Positions 1-10,874 are shown, counted from the stretch's first letter. The stretch: 64,000 nucleotides of DNA from Bettongia penicillata ogilbyi (GCA_023548195.1 JAJHZJ010000808.1:4197182-4261181); one strand, 5' to 3'. Made by a program: numbers and translations. Notes: a model not told the origin generated them from the sequence alone.

Positions 1-767
1 GTGACATTAACAGTGAGCCACTGTCAAGTATCTTTGATAGCCAAAAGACCAGGGAAGAGTTGCTAGACATGTAGAGGACAAATATTGGCCCCCTGTTTTT
101 TTAAAAAGGTGTATGTGGGTAGGGATGAGGGTGGGAGTATACAGCATAGAAACACGATATAAACACTGACTAGTGAGTTTGACTTAGATTCCTGTCAAAT
201 TTCTACATAGAAATTTTTGGTAGACATCTAGAAAAGAAAGTATAGCCATCATGACTTCACCAAAACGTCGTGCCAGATGGACTTCATTTCTTATTTGGGA
301 CAGTTACAAGAGAGGCCCTAGGTGGGAGGGGGACGTTTGTTGCCATAATTTACCTTCATTCTTGAAAAGTGTGTGACAGTCTCACACGCTCTCTATATGA
401 AAGAAGTGGGAGAAATGGATACAGTGCAGATGATAGTACAGTAGGGAGGATTCAAAATTGGTTGTTTGACTGGATCAAGAGTATAGCCATTAATGGGTCA
501 ACTTTCCCTTGAATTCCACACGTATATGTCCTTCATTCTGGGCTACCAGACGCTGTAAACAATGGCTTAATGGCACAGACAGCACACTGCCTACCAAATC
601 TACCAAGGACATGAGGCCAACAGGAATTGCTAACATGGTGAGTGACTTCAGGATTCCCAAAAGATCAACAAGCTCCTACTAGGTTGATTGGAATCTAATA
701 AAATGAAATGTAATGGGGACAAACGTAAAGTTCTCAATCCTCCAAGACTCTTCTTGGGGAGGCAACT
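1..767. other. Unassigned sequence, no gene or repeat recognised
   Basis: AT-rich non-coding sequence with stop codons in all frames and no family motif that I recognise. No promoter or splice-bounded open frame stands out. Confidence 0.5.
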
Positions 768-892
768 GTGACAGAACAGAAAGAAAATGGAATTTTGGAT
801 TCAAAATCACTGCTCTAACATCTACCTCAGTGACCTTGGGCAAATCAGCTAACCAACCTGAGCCTCAGTTTTCTTGTTTGAGGATCAAATAT
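768..892 (+). mobile_element. MIR-type CORE-SINE fragment
   Basis: The core signature 'cagtgaccttgggcaaatcagctaacc' is followed by 'gagcctcagttttcttgt', matching the MIR order (CORE, then 'cctcagtttcctcatctg'). The tRNA-like head and the 3' tail are eroded. It overlaps a short open frame from 713 that is therefore not a gene. Confidence 0.75.
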
Positions 893-1234
893 GTATATTG
901 CTTTTTAAATTTTTTATGAGGTGGTGGCTGGGGAAGGGGGAGCAGAGCAGTTACAGGACCAGAACTACCAGTTCCCTCCGGGTCTACAATTGTAAAGTCT
1001 TACACTTGGGTTAAAAAAAAAATCAACTTCATAAATAAAAAATGGGAGAGGAGTCACAAGAAAGCAGTTCATCTGGAAAAGATCTATGAGTTTTCGTGGA
1101 TAGCAAACCTTATAAAGGATATTCCAGAGTCAGTACAGTTTTAAGCTATGAAAGTTTAAAATTACACTAAGACTGAGCATGTTAACAGTGTGAAATATCA
1201 GTCCCAAACCTTAAGGTGATCCCAGGCTCCACTG

Positions 1235-1292
1235 AGGAGGCAGCATGGTACGGCTGATCCAGAGTCAGAGGACCAGGAGTCAAATCAGTGGA
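1235..1292 (+). mobile_element. SINE head fragment
   Basis: 'ggaggcagcatggtacggctgatccagagtcagaggaccaggagtcaaat' has the order of a MIR/Mar-1 tRNA-like head, with a degenerate B box ('agtcaaatc'). Only the 5' part is recognisable. Confidence 0.5.
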
Positions 1293-1419
1293 GTCAAATT
1301 CAAAAAGAAATGGGGGAAGAGGTTGGGGGGGGCACACCACAAAACTTCCTATAGGCTATATTATTGACCTGGAAAACCACAAATTAACATTATCTATATT
1401 CTACTGCATTATTGTTTTG

Positions 1420-1490
1420 TAAGTCAATTATCAATAAACATTTATTAAGCACCTACTATATCCCAGGCATTGAGCTAAGCATTGTTAAAT
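1420..1490 (-). mobile_element. L2 LINE 3' end fragment (reverse)
   Basis: 'caataaacatttattaagcacctactatatcccaggcattgagctaagc' is the reverse complement of the L2 3' terminus ('gcacagtgcctggcacatagtaggcgctcaataaatg'). Confidence 0.75.
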
Positions 1491-1507
1491 ATTTTCCAAC
1501 TATATTT

Positions 1508-1628
1508 TAATCTGACTGGAATAGCAGTTGGGAGGTTGCAGGAAGATTGCCATGTGTTTGCCCTTCTGATTCAAATCACACTCTATATCTTAGGCAAGTC
1601 ACTGTTTCCTCAACTGCTCCCTGAACTT
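1508..1628 (+). mobile_element. Degenerate MIR fragment
   Basis: 'ttctgattcaaatcacactctatatcttaggcaagtcactgtttcctcaactg' keeps the B box and the CORE motif 'ggcaagtcac' in MIR order. It is strongly diverged. Confidence 0.5.
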
Positions 1629-1729
1629 CCTTCCAGATAGAAAACCATGAACCCAAGAAAGGCCAGACCGAGAAATAAGATAATCCTTTGAGGAAAGCTA
1701 TTGTTAAGCTAGAAAGCATCTAGGAGAGA

Positions 1730-1920
1730 TAGGGATCATAATTTTAGAACTAGATGAAACCATGGAGGTAACTTTAGTTCAAACCGCTGCTTTTGAATGA
1801 TGAAGAAAAGGAGACTCAGTGAAGCGATTTATGTTGGTAAGTAAGTCACAGGGTCAGGAAGCAAACCTCATTCTCCTGAAGCCAAATCTGTTGCTCTTTT
1901 CACCCTGCTGGGGACTCTGG
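1730..1920 (-). mobile_element. MIR (reverse)
   Basis: The reverse-oriented core 'gaaaaggagactcagtgaagcgattt...aagtcacagggtcaggaagcaaacc' ends near 'gctcttttcaccctgctg'. This is the reverse complement of a decayed MIR. Confidence 0.6.
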
Positions 1921-1964
1921 TCTCCCTAGCTATTATTCATGGGACATATTCCATCTACCACCTC

Positions 1965-2258
1965 CAAGCATTTCCCTGTGGGTCCCTCATGGCTTCCCAT
2001 CTTCATGGGTGACCCGGCTTCCTTCAAGGCTCTGCTAAAATCCCACCTTTTGCAAGAAGCCTTTCCTGATCTCCCTTAACATTAGAGCCCTCCCTCTGTA
2101 ACTACCACCAGTTTCCCTTGTATATACATATTTATTTACATATGGTCTCCTCCATTAGACTTCTTGAGGGCTCTTCCTTCCATTCCCAGTTAACACAATG
2201 CTTAGCACATAGCTGACATGGAAGCCCTTGTTGACTGATGAATTGCTTCAAAATTAGG
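1965..2258 (+). mobile_element. L2 LINE 3' region
   Basis: The segment contains 'ccttcaaggctctgctaaaatcccaccttttgcaagaagcctttcctgatctccc', then 'ttcttgagggctc...cacaatgcttagcacatagctgacatgg', then 'ttgttgactgatgaattg'. This is the L2 order: end of ORF2, 3' UTR, TGA-rich 3' terminus. Confidence 0.85.
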
Positions 2259-2379
2259 CTATGGGAGAATGGGTTAAATGAAAGAGATATGTAGCCTAAA
2301 GACTGGAAAATGTAGGTAAAATGCAATTGCTGGCCCCAGAAGGCAAAACAAAACTATGGGGAGAACTTGAATAGAGGCA

Positions 2380-2592
2380 CATTTAGGTGGACAAATATAT
2401 AAGGGAAAACTTCTTGCCAGAGCTAGAATGGACTGCCTTAAGAAATTGTGGGTCGACCCTCTTGGAAGCTACAAACAAAAGCTGGATAATTACCTGGCAG
2501 GGATGGCAGAGGAGGGGCGGGGGAGAAGGGGGATGGATTCTTTCATTAGGGCAAAATCCCTTGCCACTCTGAGAATCCATCAGGCTGGATGG
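2380..2592 (+). mobile_element. L3/CR1-type LINE 3' end
   Basis: 'cttgccagagctagaatggactgccttaagaaattgtgggtcgaccctcttggaagctacaaacaaaagctggataattacctggcagggatg' follows the CR1/L3 3' pattern 'gctgcctcgggaggtggtg...aagcagaggctggatggccacttgtcgggg'. The two frames open here (2387-2572 and 2428-2628) lie in this repeat and are not genes. Confidence 0.7.
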
Positions 2593-2635
2593 AGCACTGC
2601 CCTCTTACTCAGTTGTACTTCAGGTTAATAGCTAA

Positions 2636-2873
2636 GCAGGGCACTGGATATAACACTGGACCTAGAGTCAGGAAGACCCCATTTCAAATCTGGCCTCAGA
2701 CACTTATTCACTGTGTGACCCTGGGCAAGTCACTTAACCCCTACTTGCCTCAGTTCCTCATCTGCAAAATGAAGACATACTGGAGAAGGAAATGGAAAAC
2801 CACCCAAATATCTTTGCCAAGACAAAAGTCCATGAGATTACACAGGATAGACAACAGCGACAAAAGCTTCAGG
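2636..2873 (+). mobile_element. Mar-1-like marsupial CORE-SINE, nearly full length
   Basis: In order: head 'gcactggatataacactggacctagagtcaggaagacccc', B box 'tttcaaatct', CORE 'actgtgtgaccctgggcaagtcacttaacccc', 'gcctcagttcctcatctgcaaaatga', and the tail 'tggagaaggaaatgg...tatctttgccaagaca'. This head, CORE and RTE-like tail are what identify the genome as marsupial. Confidence 0.85.
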
Positions 2874-3408
2874 TTAGCACCTTTAAAAAAGTAAAATCCT
2901 AAAAAAATAAAACTGAAAAAAATAAAACAACTTAAAAGTAAAATTCTACGAAATAGACTAGCACTACAAAGAAGGGTTCTATATCATGAAGGTAGTTGCC
3001 AGTCTTGGTGAAGGTCCATGGTAATGAGGCCCTTCTTGTTTCTTGAGGATGAACGAGTCTACACCAAAAATACTTTGCTTTCTCTGGTGTTTGAAAGCTC
3101 CAAATGTTGCTCTCAGTACTCAAAGTAGCAGATTGTGTGCTCTGAAGTCGTGAGGGTAGGTAGAGAACTCTGCCTAGATGAGTGCTTGAGGGGGTGACTT
3201 TTTGTTAACTAAGAGCAACTATTACCACTTCTAGCCCAAATATCACAATCATCCCACACAGAAAAACTCATCCCCGCCCCACTAAGCCAAAACAGTACTC
3301 CAAATGTCACAGCAATTACAAGGAAAGACGTGTAGAAGAGCTCTAAGCAACTCAGCACAAGATGTACAAGGTACATTTGTCATTGTTAATTCATTATAGA
3401 AAGGCTGG

Positions 3409-3412
<4 letters not shown>
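2874..3412. other. Unassigned sequence
   Basis: An A-rich start (possible tail of the preceding SINE) is followed by about 500 bp with no recognised repeat, open coding frame or RNA gene. Confidence 0.45.

Positions 3413-3469
<57 letters not shown>
3413..3469. repeat. (GA)n microsatellite
   Basis: About 28 uninterrupted GA dinucleotides, bounded by 'ggctgggtgt' and 'tgtgtaaagc'. It is the purest and longest dinucleotide run in the window. Confidence 0.98.
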
Positions 3470-3471
<2 letters not shown>

Positions 3472-3574
3472 TGTAAAGCAATATATTAATCATATTAAAA
3501 TTACAATGTTAAGTGGGGAAACTGGATTTCCTAGGAGCTAAGGAAATATGCACTTAGCGCCTAGTATTTAACAG

Positions 3575-3752
3575 GATCCTAGTATTTAAGAGCTGGAAAG
3601 AATCTTAGGTCTGAGGCTCAACTCTTTCATTTTATAGAGGTTAATTAACATAACTTGCCCTAGGTCACAGAGGTAATAGCTATCAAAGTCGGCACTTGAA
3701 CTCAGGTCCCTATATTCTAAATCCAGTGCTTTTCATCCAAACTGCCTTGCTC
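3575..3752 (-). mobile_element. MIR (reverse)
   Basis: 'agagctggaaagaatcttagg...cattttatagaggttaattaacataacttgccctaggtcacagaggtaatagc...ttgaactcagg...ccagtgcttttcatccaaactgcc' is the reverse complement of an almost complete MIR. Confidence 0.8.
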
Positions 3753-3929
3753 TAACGGTCATAGATAGCACATAATAATTATTATTAACAACAGGTTCAC
3801 ATCATTGCTTAGAAAAGGTTAACTAATTTTAACAATAAACAAAGTTGTACTCAACTCAGTTGTACATTAGGTATATTAGGCAGCTAGGGGCCACGGTGGG
3901 AGGGTGGTGGCATCATCCAAATTCAGAGC

Positions 3930-3992
3930 TTAGCTCACTTAGCAAGGTTCCCTTCCAACTCTGAATCTGGGATTCTAATGCAATTGCTTCAA
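3930..3992 (+). mobile_element. Short MIR/L3 3' tail fragment
   Basis: 'aaggttcccttccaactctgaatctgggattct' matches the shared MIR/L3 3' motif 'aggtcccttccaactctgagattctatgattct'. Confidence 0.5.
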
Positions 3993-4635
3993 CTGAGCTT
4001 CTTTATTCCTTTTAGCTGATTTTTGCAATTTAAATTTTAGAATCGGGCTTCTTATCATAAGTATAAATCAGTAGTTTCTCAATCATGTCAGGTGAGAAAC
4101 TCATTCTTAGAACAATCTAGCTGAAATTACGAAACTCCAGTAAGGTATCAAGCAACAAAGCTGAGCAGTCAAAAAAACAGCAATTTTTATGATCATGCAA
4201 GTTCACCGTAGTACAAAGTCCACAGCATTATGGAATATTTGGGGCCCAGGAATCAGAATCCAAGGAGAATACTGCACAAGGTGGTGGTTTTCCAGAACCA
4301 CAGATCACACAAGTATGCAAGGCTAGTGAGACTGTGGAACAGTAGGAAGCCCACTTAGGTAACTGATCTTTCCTAATACTTTTCCTTATATCCCAGCCAG
4401 GCAAAACTGCTTACCGTCCTCACAGAACAGCTGAATCCAAGTCTGCACTTAAACACTGCTACTGTCCAAATCTTGCTTCTTTCTGTTGAAAACAGGACTC
4501 ACATTTGAAGCCATCAACACCAATACCTCTTTCCCAAAGTTTAAGATGGAAGAGTTATTGCCCCTTGGAACCATTTAATACTGTGAAGAGCATTGCAGAT
4601 ATCATCTCAGTTTTACTGCTTTGACCTCGTGAGAC
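3993..4635. other. Unassigned sequence
   Basis: About 640 bp with no recognised repeat and no open frame of gene-like quality. Confidence 0.45.
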
Positions 4636-4730
4636 ATTGCTAAGTCATAACTTTTCTGGACTCCAATTTTCTCATTGGAACAGTTGATCTCTAAGGTCCC
4701 TCCCTTCTACCTCTAAAGCTTATGATCCTT
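4636..4730 (+). mobile_element. MIR 3' half
   Basis: 'ctggactccaattttctcattggaacagttgatctctaaggtccctcccttctacctctaaagcttatgatcctt' follows the MIR 3' order ('cctcagtttcctcatctgtaaaatg...ggactagatgacctctaaggtcccttccagctctaaatctatgatcc'). Confidence 0.7.
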
Positions 4731-6080
4731 AACCTACAAACTGCAATATGGGTTACAAAGGCATCCAGTCAAACTGCTTTTTCCACCTACGGCACCTGTC
4801 CTCAGGCCACTTATGGTCCAAGCAAAGAAACAGCATATGTCCTCTAGGGTAACTGCACCAGAAGTCTCCTCTCTTAATTCTAATTCACCAACTTGCTTTC
4901 ACTTTGGGGTGCTTTGAAAACCATAAGGCATCATCAGAAGATCCCCCCCGCAAAAAAAACCATGCTTCCTTAACCCTCCTTTCATATGTTTTGCCATAGC
5001 CTAGAGCACTCCCTTTGAAATCTGCCCCAAAGTCAAATATGATTATAACTATAAAACTTCGATTCATACTTGGCTGGTTCTATGACCTCATCAATATGAA
5101 TGATCCTGCCTGTGAGCCAATAGGCAATCCATTCATATCTTCCCATTGCTTATTTGCAACTCTTATCCATATTCTTCCATAAATCTATCAGAATTTCTTC
5201 TGAGTTCTCACTAATATTCTGCATACATACATATTATACACTTATTGGGAACTTCTAAATTCACTCATAAATTCTGAGCTTCCATTGATTCCATAAAATA
5301 TGTATACAGAATTGTAGAGAAAATACATATTTTCTCTACATCTATACATGGAGTACATCTATAGACATGGAGTCAGATATACGAGAGTTGGAGTTCAAAA
5401 ATAGTTTAAAAATTCAATTTCATTCAATTTGTATAATACAAATTTTATATGTATAATATCACACGCACACACATATGTATTCTGCTACATTTCTATAAAT
5501 CTAGAAAGCATAGATCAAAGTGAAAAACAATTTAATGCTATTCCCATACCCTTCAGCATTACATTGACACTTTATTATTTTAACCTGTCTTCCTCAGATC
5601 AAGGACAATTAGCTCCTTCTACCTAACCTATGATGTTTGGTATTACACATAATGTCACGAAGTGGACATTTTAATGGCAATTTATATATGGATATACATG
5701 TGTGTCTATGTACATGTATATATACATACATACATATAAAATTTACAAAATGCTTTCCCTGTAATAACCTTGGAGTGGGTAATATAAATTTGTATTATTA
5801 CACTTTATACAAAAGGAAACGAAGGCTCAGGTACTAAATTTCCTGGTCTCTTCTGGTTTACTTCACCCAGGTCTGTGTCTCTAGGATACTTTCTGTAGTC
5901 TCATGCTGCTTTTTGACTTCCCTCTCAACTTTTCTAACATCCCTATACTTTTATGAAGGTAAATTGGGCCATTTTTCATCTCAATTCTTATCTAGCTTTT
6001 AATTACTGAATGGGTGTTGCCTTAGACAAACTGAGATTTGGGAAAGATTTTAGCTTTAAAAGGATACTCCCAGTGTATCT
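4731..6080. other. Unassigned AT-rich sequence
   Basis: Low GC, with local TA/CA-rich runs ('tatacatacatacatataaaa' near 5720) and a MIR scrap near 5815-5832. It contains the hairpin annotated separately at 5313. The frames at 5429, 5637 and 6010 have low-complexity products with no coding signal. Confidence 0.45.
5313..5340. repeat. Perfect hairpin, 12-bp arms
   Basis: Left arm 'tgtagagaaaat' (5313-5324), loop 'acat', right arm 'attttctctaca' (5329-5340); the arms are exact reverse complements. A short imperfect tandem duplication of 'acatctata..catggagt' follows at 5338-5354 and 5355-5373. Confidence 0.9.
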
Positions 6081-6258
6081 GGGGCCACTGCCAGTCATCT
6101 TGACCTATGTCTCGCCACTGGACCCAAATAGCTCTAGAAGAGTGAGGTGGATAACTTTGCACAGCTCTGCCTCACTTAAATACGATTCACTCACAAGTCA
6201 AGACCTCAACCCCCCCTGATTTCATTGGTGATCTTTGAGAACTAAGGATGAAGAACAG
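6081..6258 (+). mobile_element. Second marsupial SINE type, nearly full length
   Basis: 'gggccactgccagtcatcttgacctatgtctcgccactggacccaaatagctctagaagagtgagg...ttgcacagctctgcctcacttaaat...gacctcaac...gatctttgagaactaaggatgaag'. The same body recurs reversed at 34.4 kb and inside a composite SINE at 55.6 kb. I recognise it as an abundant marsupial SINE but cannot give its registered name with certainty. Confidence 0.7.
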
Positions 6259-6274
6259 TATATGTTGTCTTCCT

Positions 6275-6397
6275 CCATAGGAATATAAGCTCCTTGAGGA
6301 CAGGGCTGTCCTGCTTGCTTATATTTGCATGCCTAGCCCTGGTGCTTATTATAATGCTTTTAAAGTTATATAGTATACACTTAACAAATGTTCTGTC
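6275..6397 (+). mobile_element. L2 3' end
   Basis: 'aatataagctccttgaggacagggctgtcctgcttgcttatatttgcatgcctagccctggtgc...acacttaacaaatgttc' is a clear L2 3' UTR ('gctccttgagggcagggac...cagcgcctagcacag...aataaatg'). Confidence 0.85.
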
Positions 6398-6423
6398 TGT
6401 CCATCTGTCCATCATTTATCTCT

Positions 6424-6502
6424 GAGCCTGTGGTTAACACTGCCAGAAAGTGTCAAGAGTTAGGTGTTGAACCCAGGATCCTTGATCCCAACTACGTAAA
6501 TA
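6424..6502 (-). mobile_element. MIR fragment (reverse)
   Basis: 'aacactgccagaaagtgtcaagagttaggtgttgaacccaggatccttgatccc' matches the reverse complement of the MIR head and B box. Confidence 0.55.
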
Positions 6503-6528
6503 ACTGCAATCCTGATGTTAGATTTGGA

Positions 6529-6637
6529 GGGATGGAGAACTAGTGGCCCCAAGGCCTTCTAGGTCCTTGAGTGTGGCCTTTGGACTGAGTCCAAGTTTTA
6601 TGGGACAAATCCTTTTATTAAGGATATCAAATCAAGT
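6529..6637. mobile_element. hAT-type MITE, palindromic family A, half copy
   Basis: 'gggatggagaactagtggccccaaggccttctaggtccttgagtgtggcctttggactgagtccaagttttatgggacaaatccttttatta' is one half of the palindrome seen complete at 29068-29233. The second half is missing or replaced. Confidence 0.7.
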
Positions 6638-7079
6638 AGGCTTCAGTGTCAAAAGACCTGGGTGCCAGTCCTTTCCCCCTACACGGTGTCCCAGTGCACC
6701 AGACAACTATGTTAAAAGTGGTATCAACTTCTTCATCCAGAACTTTATGTAATTATAGGTCCAGTAAAAAATAAAAATAAATTATATATATATTCACCTA
6801 CACACATACATGCATATATGTACACATATGTGGCTACTTATATGTGATATATGCAAATATGATCACTCTTTTCCCTTTTATTCCTAAAGATATTTCTAGT
6901 TTTACTAAATTGGGGGATTTCTCTCATGATCCCTGGAAAACAAACCATGATCCTTCATTAAATCAGAAATTTCAAGAGTGTGTCAACTAATGCAATACAT
7001 TCTGGTTGCTAGAAAACATAAGCTTATGCATTAGTTCTGGAAATACAGGTTTTGAATTTCCAGTACAGCTGGTAGTGAC
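6638..7079. other. Possible SINE head, then AT-rich unassigned sequence
   Basis: 'ggcttcagtgtcaaaagacctgggtgccagtcc' (6640-6675) could be a MIR head. The rest is TA-rich ('aattatatatatattcacctacacacatacatgcatatatg' near 6780) and unassigned. Confidence 0.4.
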
Positions 7080-7237
7080 TTCTCTCTCATCAGATCTCAC
7101 ATACTTTGCTATCCCTATTATACTATCCATTTCTTTAGGCAGGATGTTTCATTCATCTTTGCAGTCTTCCAAGTGCCTACTAAGGTGTATAGTACATAGT
7201 AGACATTCAAAAGATGTTTACTGACTGACTCATTAAA
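7080..7237 (+). mobile_element. L2 3' end
   Basis: 'tctctctcatcagatctcacatactttgc...gcagtcttccaagtgcctactaaggtgtatagtacatagtagacattcaaaagatgtttactgactgactcatt' ends in the L2 terminal motif. Confidence 0.75.
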
Positions 7238-7282
7238 GGAATGGATGTTGAGTCCGTGAAAAGTCAAAATGGTAGCTCCCTG

Positions 7283-7397
7283 TACAACCTAAGTCCTTCA
7301 GGGAAGGGACAGTTTGTCGTTTCTGTCTTGATTATCCCCATGGCTTAGCATATGATCTTGCCCCAAGTGAGAACTTATTAAATTCTTATTGAATTTT
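7283..7397 (+). mobile_element. L2 3' end
   Basis: 'agtccttcagggaagggacagtttgtcgtttctgtcttgattatccccatggcttagcatatgatctt...acttattaaattcttattgaatt' is a second L2 3' terminus, in tandem and the same orientation as the one at 7080. Confidence 0.75.
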
Positions 7398-7639
7398 CCT
7401 TTCTGACAGGAAGCCATGATTTCTTGTTAGAGCCTTGGGGTATGGGAAGGAGCAGAAGAAGCCTGGTGACTACACAAGGTACAGAGTAAGAACTCAATCA
7501 AAATAACTGAAAAACAAAATTAGGAAAAACCACACAGGAGTAGTTATTTCTACAGTAACAACATTATAGCTGAAAAATATATTCCTGAGTAGTCAAAATC
7601 CAGACAATAAACGCTTAAATAAAATATGATGTTAGCATA

Positions 7640-7765
7640 ACGAAATGGAAAAGCTGCTGGACCTGATGTCAGAGGCCCCAGGTTTAAATCTGAGCTCTAC
7701 CATGACTCTGGCTACTAACATGGCAACAATAATCACTATTTATATAGTGCGTAAGGGTTTGCCAA
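7640..7765 (+). mobile_element. MIR head joined to a MIR tail scrap
   Basis: 'cgaaatggaaaagctgctggacctgatgtcagaggccccaggtttaaatctgagctctaccatgactctggc' is a MIR head with B box. 'aataatcactatttatatagtgcgtaagggtttgcc' after it looks like a MIR 3' end in the opposite sense. The frame 7645-7905 runs through this repeat and is not a gene. Confidence 0.65.
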
Positions 7766-7905
7766 ATGCCACCTCCCTGGACTTCTATTTTCTTATACAT
7801 AAAACTGCAGGATTACAGTGGATGTTCACTAAGATTCCCTCCAGTTCTAAATGGAACATCCTGGTCTTTACAGTGGTAATGCCAACTACTCCCTTTGCTG
7901 AATGA

Positions 7906-8604
7906 AGCCCCTTCCCTGCCTCAGTGTGGTGGGCAAGCCAAGGTGAGCAGGTCAACGGGGAGCTGCTCCCACACACCTGGATATCATGCAAGGGAACGTG
8001 TGAAGCATGGGGTTCATGCATAGAAGTTTATGCAACCTCATCACTTTAAGGTTAAGCCGATCCCATCTTCCTGTCTCTTCTAGCTACACAATTCCATAAA
8101 CAAGAATTCCACTGTAATTGAGCCAAGATCCAAGGAGAACAAGACAGGCAGCACACCTGCCCATTAGCTCTCCTAGATCCAACCCCCAAGCTAAGTTAGA
8201 AATTTCAGGAAAGAGGCAGCCAGGGTTGCTTTGCTGGGGCTTGCTGGGCTCCCTCTGCAATTCTTTTTCAGTTGGTTGCCTTGGTTGCCATTCACCAAGA
8301 AGAAAGTGCAAGAGTTTCTCAGAATAAATTTCCTGAGGATTATGGTGGGATTGTTTATATGAATGCATTAATAACAACATTGCAAAAATAACATAGATGG
8401 GGAAAGATTATGTAGTGTACATCTGCAGTCTATTTATGTATCCAAGGGCCACAGGCAAAATTGTTTTTCAAAAAATGATAATCTTATCTGAAGCACCCCC
8501 AGTTCCCCTTTTTGCATCCCGTTTTTCTCTCCTGGAATATCTCCCAGCCAGAGGACACGTGTCCCCACTGAAGCATCAAGTCTTTCCGGAGCCTCCCCAC
8601 TCTT
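7906..8604. other. Unassigned sequence of mixed composition
   Basis: No repeat recognised. GC is slightly higher at 7900-8300, with 'gttggttgccttggttgccattcacc' near 8270. Frames on both strands (8084-8380, 8397-8609) lack splice context or any protein motif. Confidence 0.4.
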
Positions 8605-8687
8605 CCTAGGCAGAGGGGCCCACATATCCAATATTATCGGTGCCTTCACAGTTCAGGGGCCTTAAGGCCACAGGTTCCCCACCCCTG
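8605..8687. mobile_element. hAT MITE family A, terminal part
   Basis: 'ggggccttaaggccacaggttccccacccctg' is the right terminal inverted repeat of family A. Material to the left ('ggggcccacatatcc') is a decayed inner part. Confidence 0.65.
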
Positions 8688-8767
8688 CTCCACACCATCA
8701 TCAAAATCCCCATTTCCATTCCCTTAGTGCCCTTTTCCAGCTACCTGTTTGGAGGAAATAAACCTAG

Positions 8768-8875
8768 TAAATGAAATCACAGGATCATACAGATTTAGAG
8801 TTTGCAGAGGCTCCCTGTCCATTAGGAAAGAGTTGAATTATTCGGCCGGGAATTCAAGGTCATCTACTCTTCGGC
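8768..8875 (-). mobile_element. MIR 3' tail fragment (reverse)
   Basis: 'atcacaggatcatacagatttagagtttgcagaggctcc' resembles the reverse complement of the MIR/L3 end ('atcatagatttagagctggaagggacc'), followed by 'aaggtcatctact'. Confidence 0.5.
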
Positions 8876-8927
8876 ATCATCCTACTTTTCTAGCTTTTCT
8901 TATTCCTTACATCTGTGTCTTACAATG

Positions 8928-9163
8928 TAGCTAGGTAGACAGCATGGGACTTGGAGTTCCAAAACTCAGAGTTCAAATCCTGTCTCAGACTCTAATTAGA
9001 TATGGAACCCTGTGTAAGTCATGTAACTCTGCCTCAGTCTCCTCAACTGTAAAATGAAGATAAAAAGAACAGCTCCCTCACAAGGTTGTTGTGAGCATCG
9101 AATGAGGTAACATATGTAAAGTGCTTTGCAAAACTCAAAAACATTATTAGAAATGTTAGTGCT
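8928..9163 (+). mobile_element. MIR, full length
   Basis: Textbook order over about 236 bp: head 'agctaggtagacagcatgggacttggagtt', B box 'agttcaaatcctgtctcagac', CORE 'ccctgtgtaagtcatgtaactctgcctcagtctcctcaactgtaaaatgaagat', then 'ctccctcacaaggttgttgtgagcatcgaatgaggtaacatatgtaaagtgctttgcaaaac', ending 'cattattagaaatgttagtgct'. Confidence 0.92.
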
Positions 9164-9165
9164 CT

Positions 9166-9507
9166 TTTGCTCAGAGTATTTCTTATATCTGAAATGTCTT
9201 CCTTTCTCCTTTACACCTGTTGAACTCTTAGTCATTATCTTTCAGAGCCCAATTCAAATGCCACCTGCTCCATGTGTCTTTCTCTAGTATCTTCTACCCG
9301 CCCAATTTTCCTTTCTAGACCTCCCCTAGAACGCAGTTTTGTTATGCTATAACTTTACCCCATAACATTTTATATTAGAATTACCACTGTTGGTTTTTTA
9401 TCTCCCTAGTAAGCTCCAAGGGGACAGGACCTTCTTATTATCTGAACTGTATCTCTTTCAGTGCGTACCAGTGTTCTGCAAGTAATAAATGTTGAGTAAG
9501 TGTTTGA
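9166..9507 (+). mobile_element. L2 3' region, about 340 bp
   Basis: 'aatgtcttcctttctcctttacacc...agagcccaattcaaatgccacctgctccatgtgtctttctctag...taagctccaaggggacaggacctt...agtgttctgcaagtaataaatgttgag' follows the L2 consensus from the ORF2 end through the 3' terminus. It directly follows the full-length MIR. Confidence 0.9.
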
Positions 9508-10874
9508 ATTAAATAAATCATTCCTGGGGTGTGGTAGGGTGGTGGGGGAGAGAAGGGTGGCGTCGTCTCCATTCTAAACCATAGACTATGGACAAAATAA
9601 CACCCAAGTGCTCTGTCAATTAATAATTACAATGATTTTTTTAATCTAATAATAATTTTAATACCAAATCTCTTAGGTCAATAATTAATCTTATTAATAA
9701 AAATATTTGAACAATTTATCCTCTTTTTTTTAAGACAAAAATTTCTTTTTTAAAAAACAAATACTTAATAAATGCTTGCTGACCGACTAATAAAGACATC
9801 AACCATCAGATGAAGAAAGAACCCACTACTTTAAGAACAGATGAATCAACCTGAGCATCATCTGTTAGTAATTTGTTTTCATTGAAGTTATACTTTGATA
9901 TCATCAGCAGAGCAGGCATGATGTTAAATCTCTAGAGAGACAGTTTATTGGTCTGATACCACCTGCCAGTGAAACGTTCTTTATTAAAAAAAACACTGGG
10001 AATTTTGCTAACAGAGTTTATGTACTTTAAAGTACTGATAGTTATACATTAACCTAATTTTCATTCCCACACTTGCAAATTAAATACTAGTGAAGGCATC
10101 CTAGTTTTTGGGAAATAGAGAAGGAAAGCCCCAAATAAAAGCTTTAGAATCTAAAGCTATAAAATAACAAAAACTAGAGTGTTAAAAAATACATCTAAAA
10201 ATGAAAATGCTAAGTACTAGTACAAAGTACTAAAAACAGTGAATGTTTACCTATGGTTAGCCAGAGACTACAGACCCTATCAGAACAACACCACCAATTT
10301 TGTCTTATTTCACAATGTATCTATCTACTTTTTGCAAAAACTGGTGTTATTTAAAAAAAAAAAAGAATTAAGGAGAATTTAATTGCATTCTCTAGTACTT
10401 TTTGAAAATTTCCTGGGTCTTTGAAGCTAATCAGAAATAATCCAGGCAATTATGAGTGCTGGGAATCATTGGGGTAAACCAAAGAATTAGAAATAGCATT
10501 AATTTAGTCAAGAAAGATTTACTCATCATCTACTACGTCTATGTCAATCTCCACATGGCACCATATTTTCCTCTTTAAGAATCACCATCAAGCAAAGGTG
10601 GAATCCTAAAATAACTTCCGAAAAGTATTAACACAATAACACTGAATGCTGTGTTTAGAATTCTAAAGCACCTGGTGGGGCATGAAAAGTTCAATCAATT
10701 TTATTGGACTATTTGATACTAAGAAATCTGCTTTGTTTTTTTAATGGATTGAGCAGTCACATCAAAAGGGCATTTTTTGGTAAGATGTGCCTTGGTCATA
10801 TACAAACCTTATGTCCGAACTTATCTAACAGACAAAATTGTAAGGTTCCATGAAAATCTTATATTGGTCACCAT
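9508..10874. other. Unassigned AT-rich sequence with L2 scraps
   Basis: Long AT-rich stretch. A short L2 terminus lies at about 9755-9797 ('aatacttaataaatgcttgctgacc') and a reverse L2-like scrap at about 10500-10545. No gene or RNA signal was seen in the rest. Confidence 0.45.

Noticed and set aside
3413..3469. Possible CRISPR-like or satellite array
   Set aside because: It is a simple GA dinucleotide run; no spacer-repeat pattern exists anywhere in the window.
8928..9163. tRNA gene suggested by a B-box-like 'gttcaaatcc'
   Set aside because: The B box belongs to the tRNA-derived head of a full-length MIR; no cloverleaf can be drawn.
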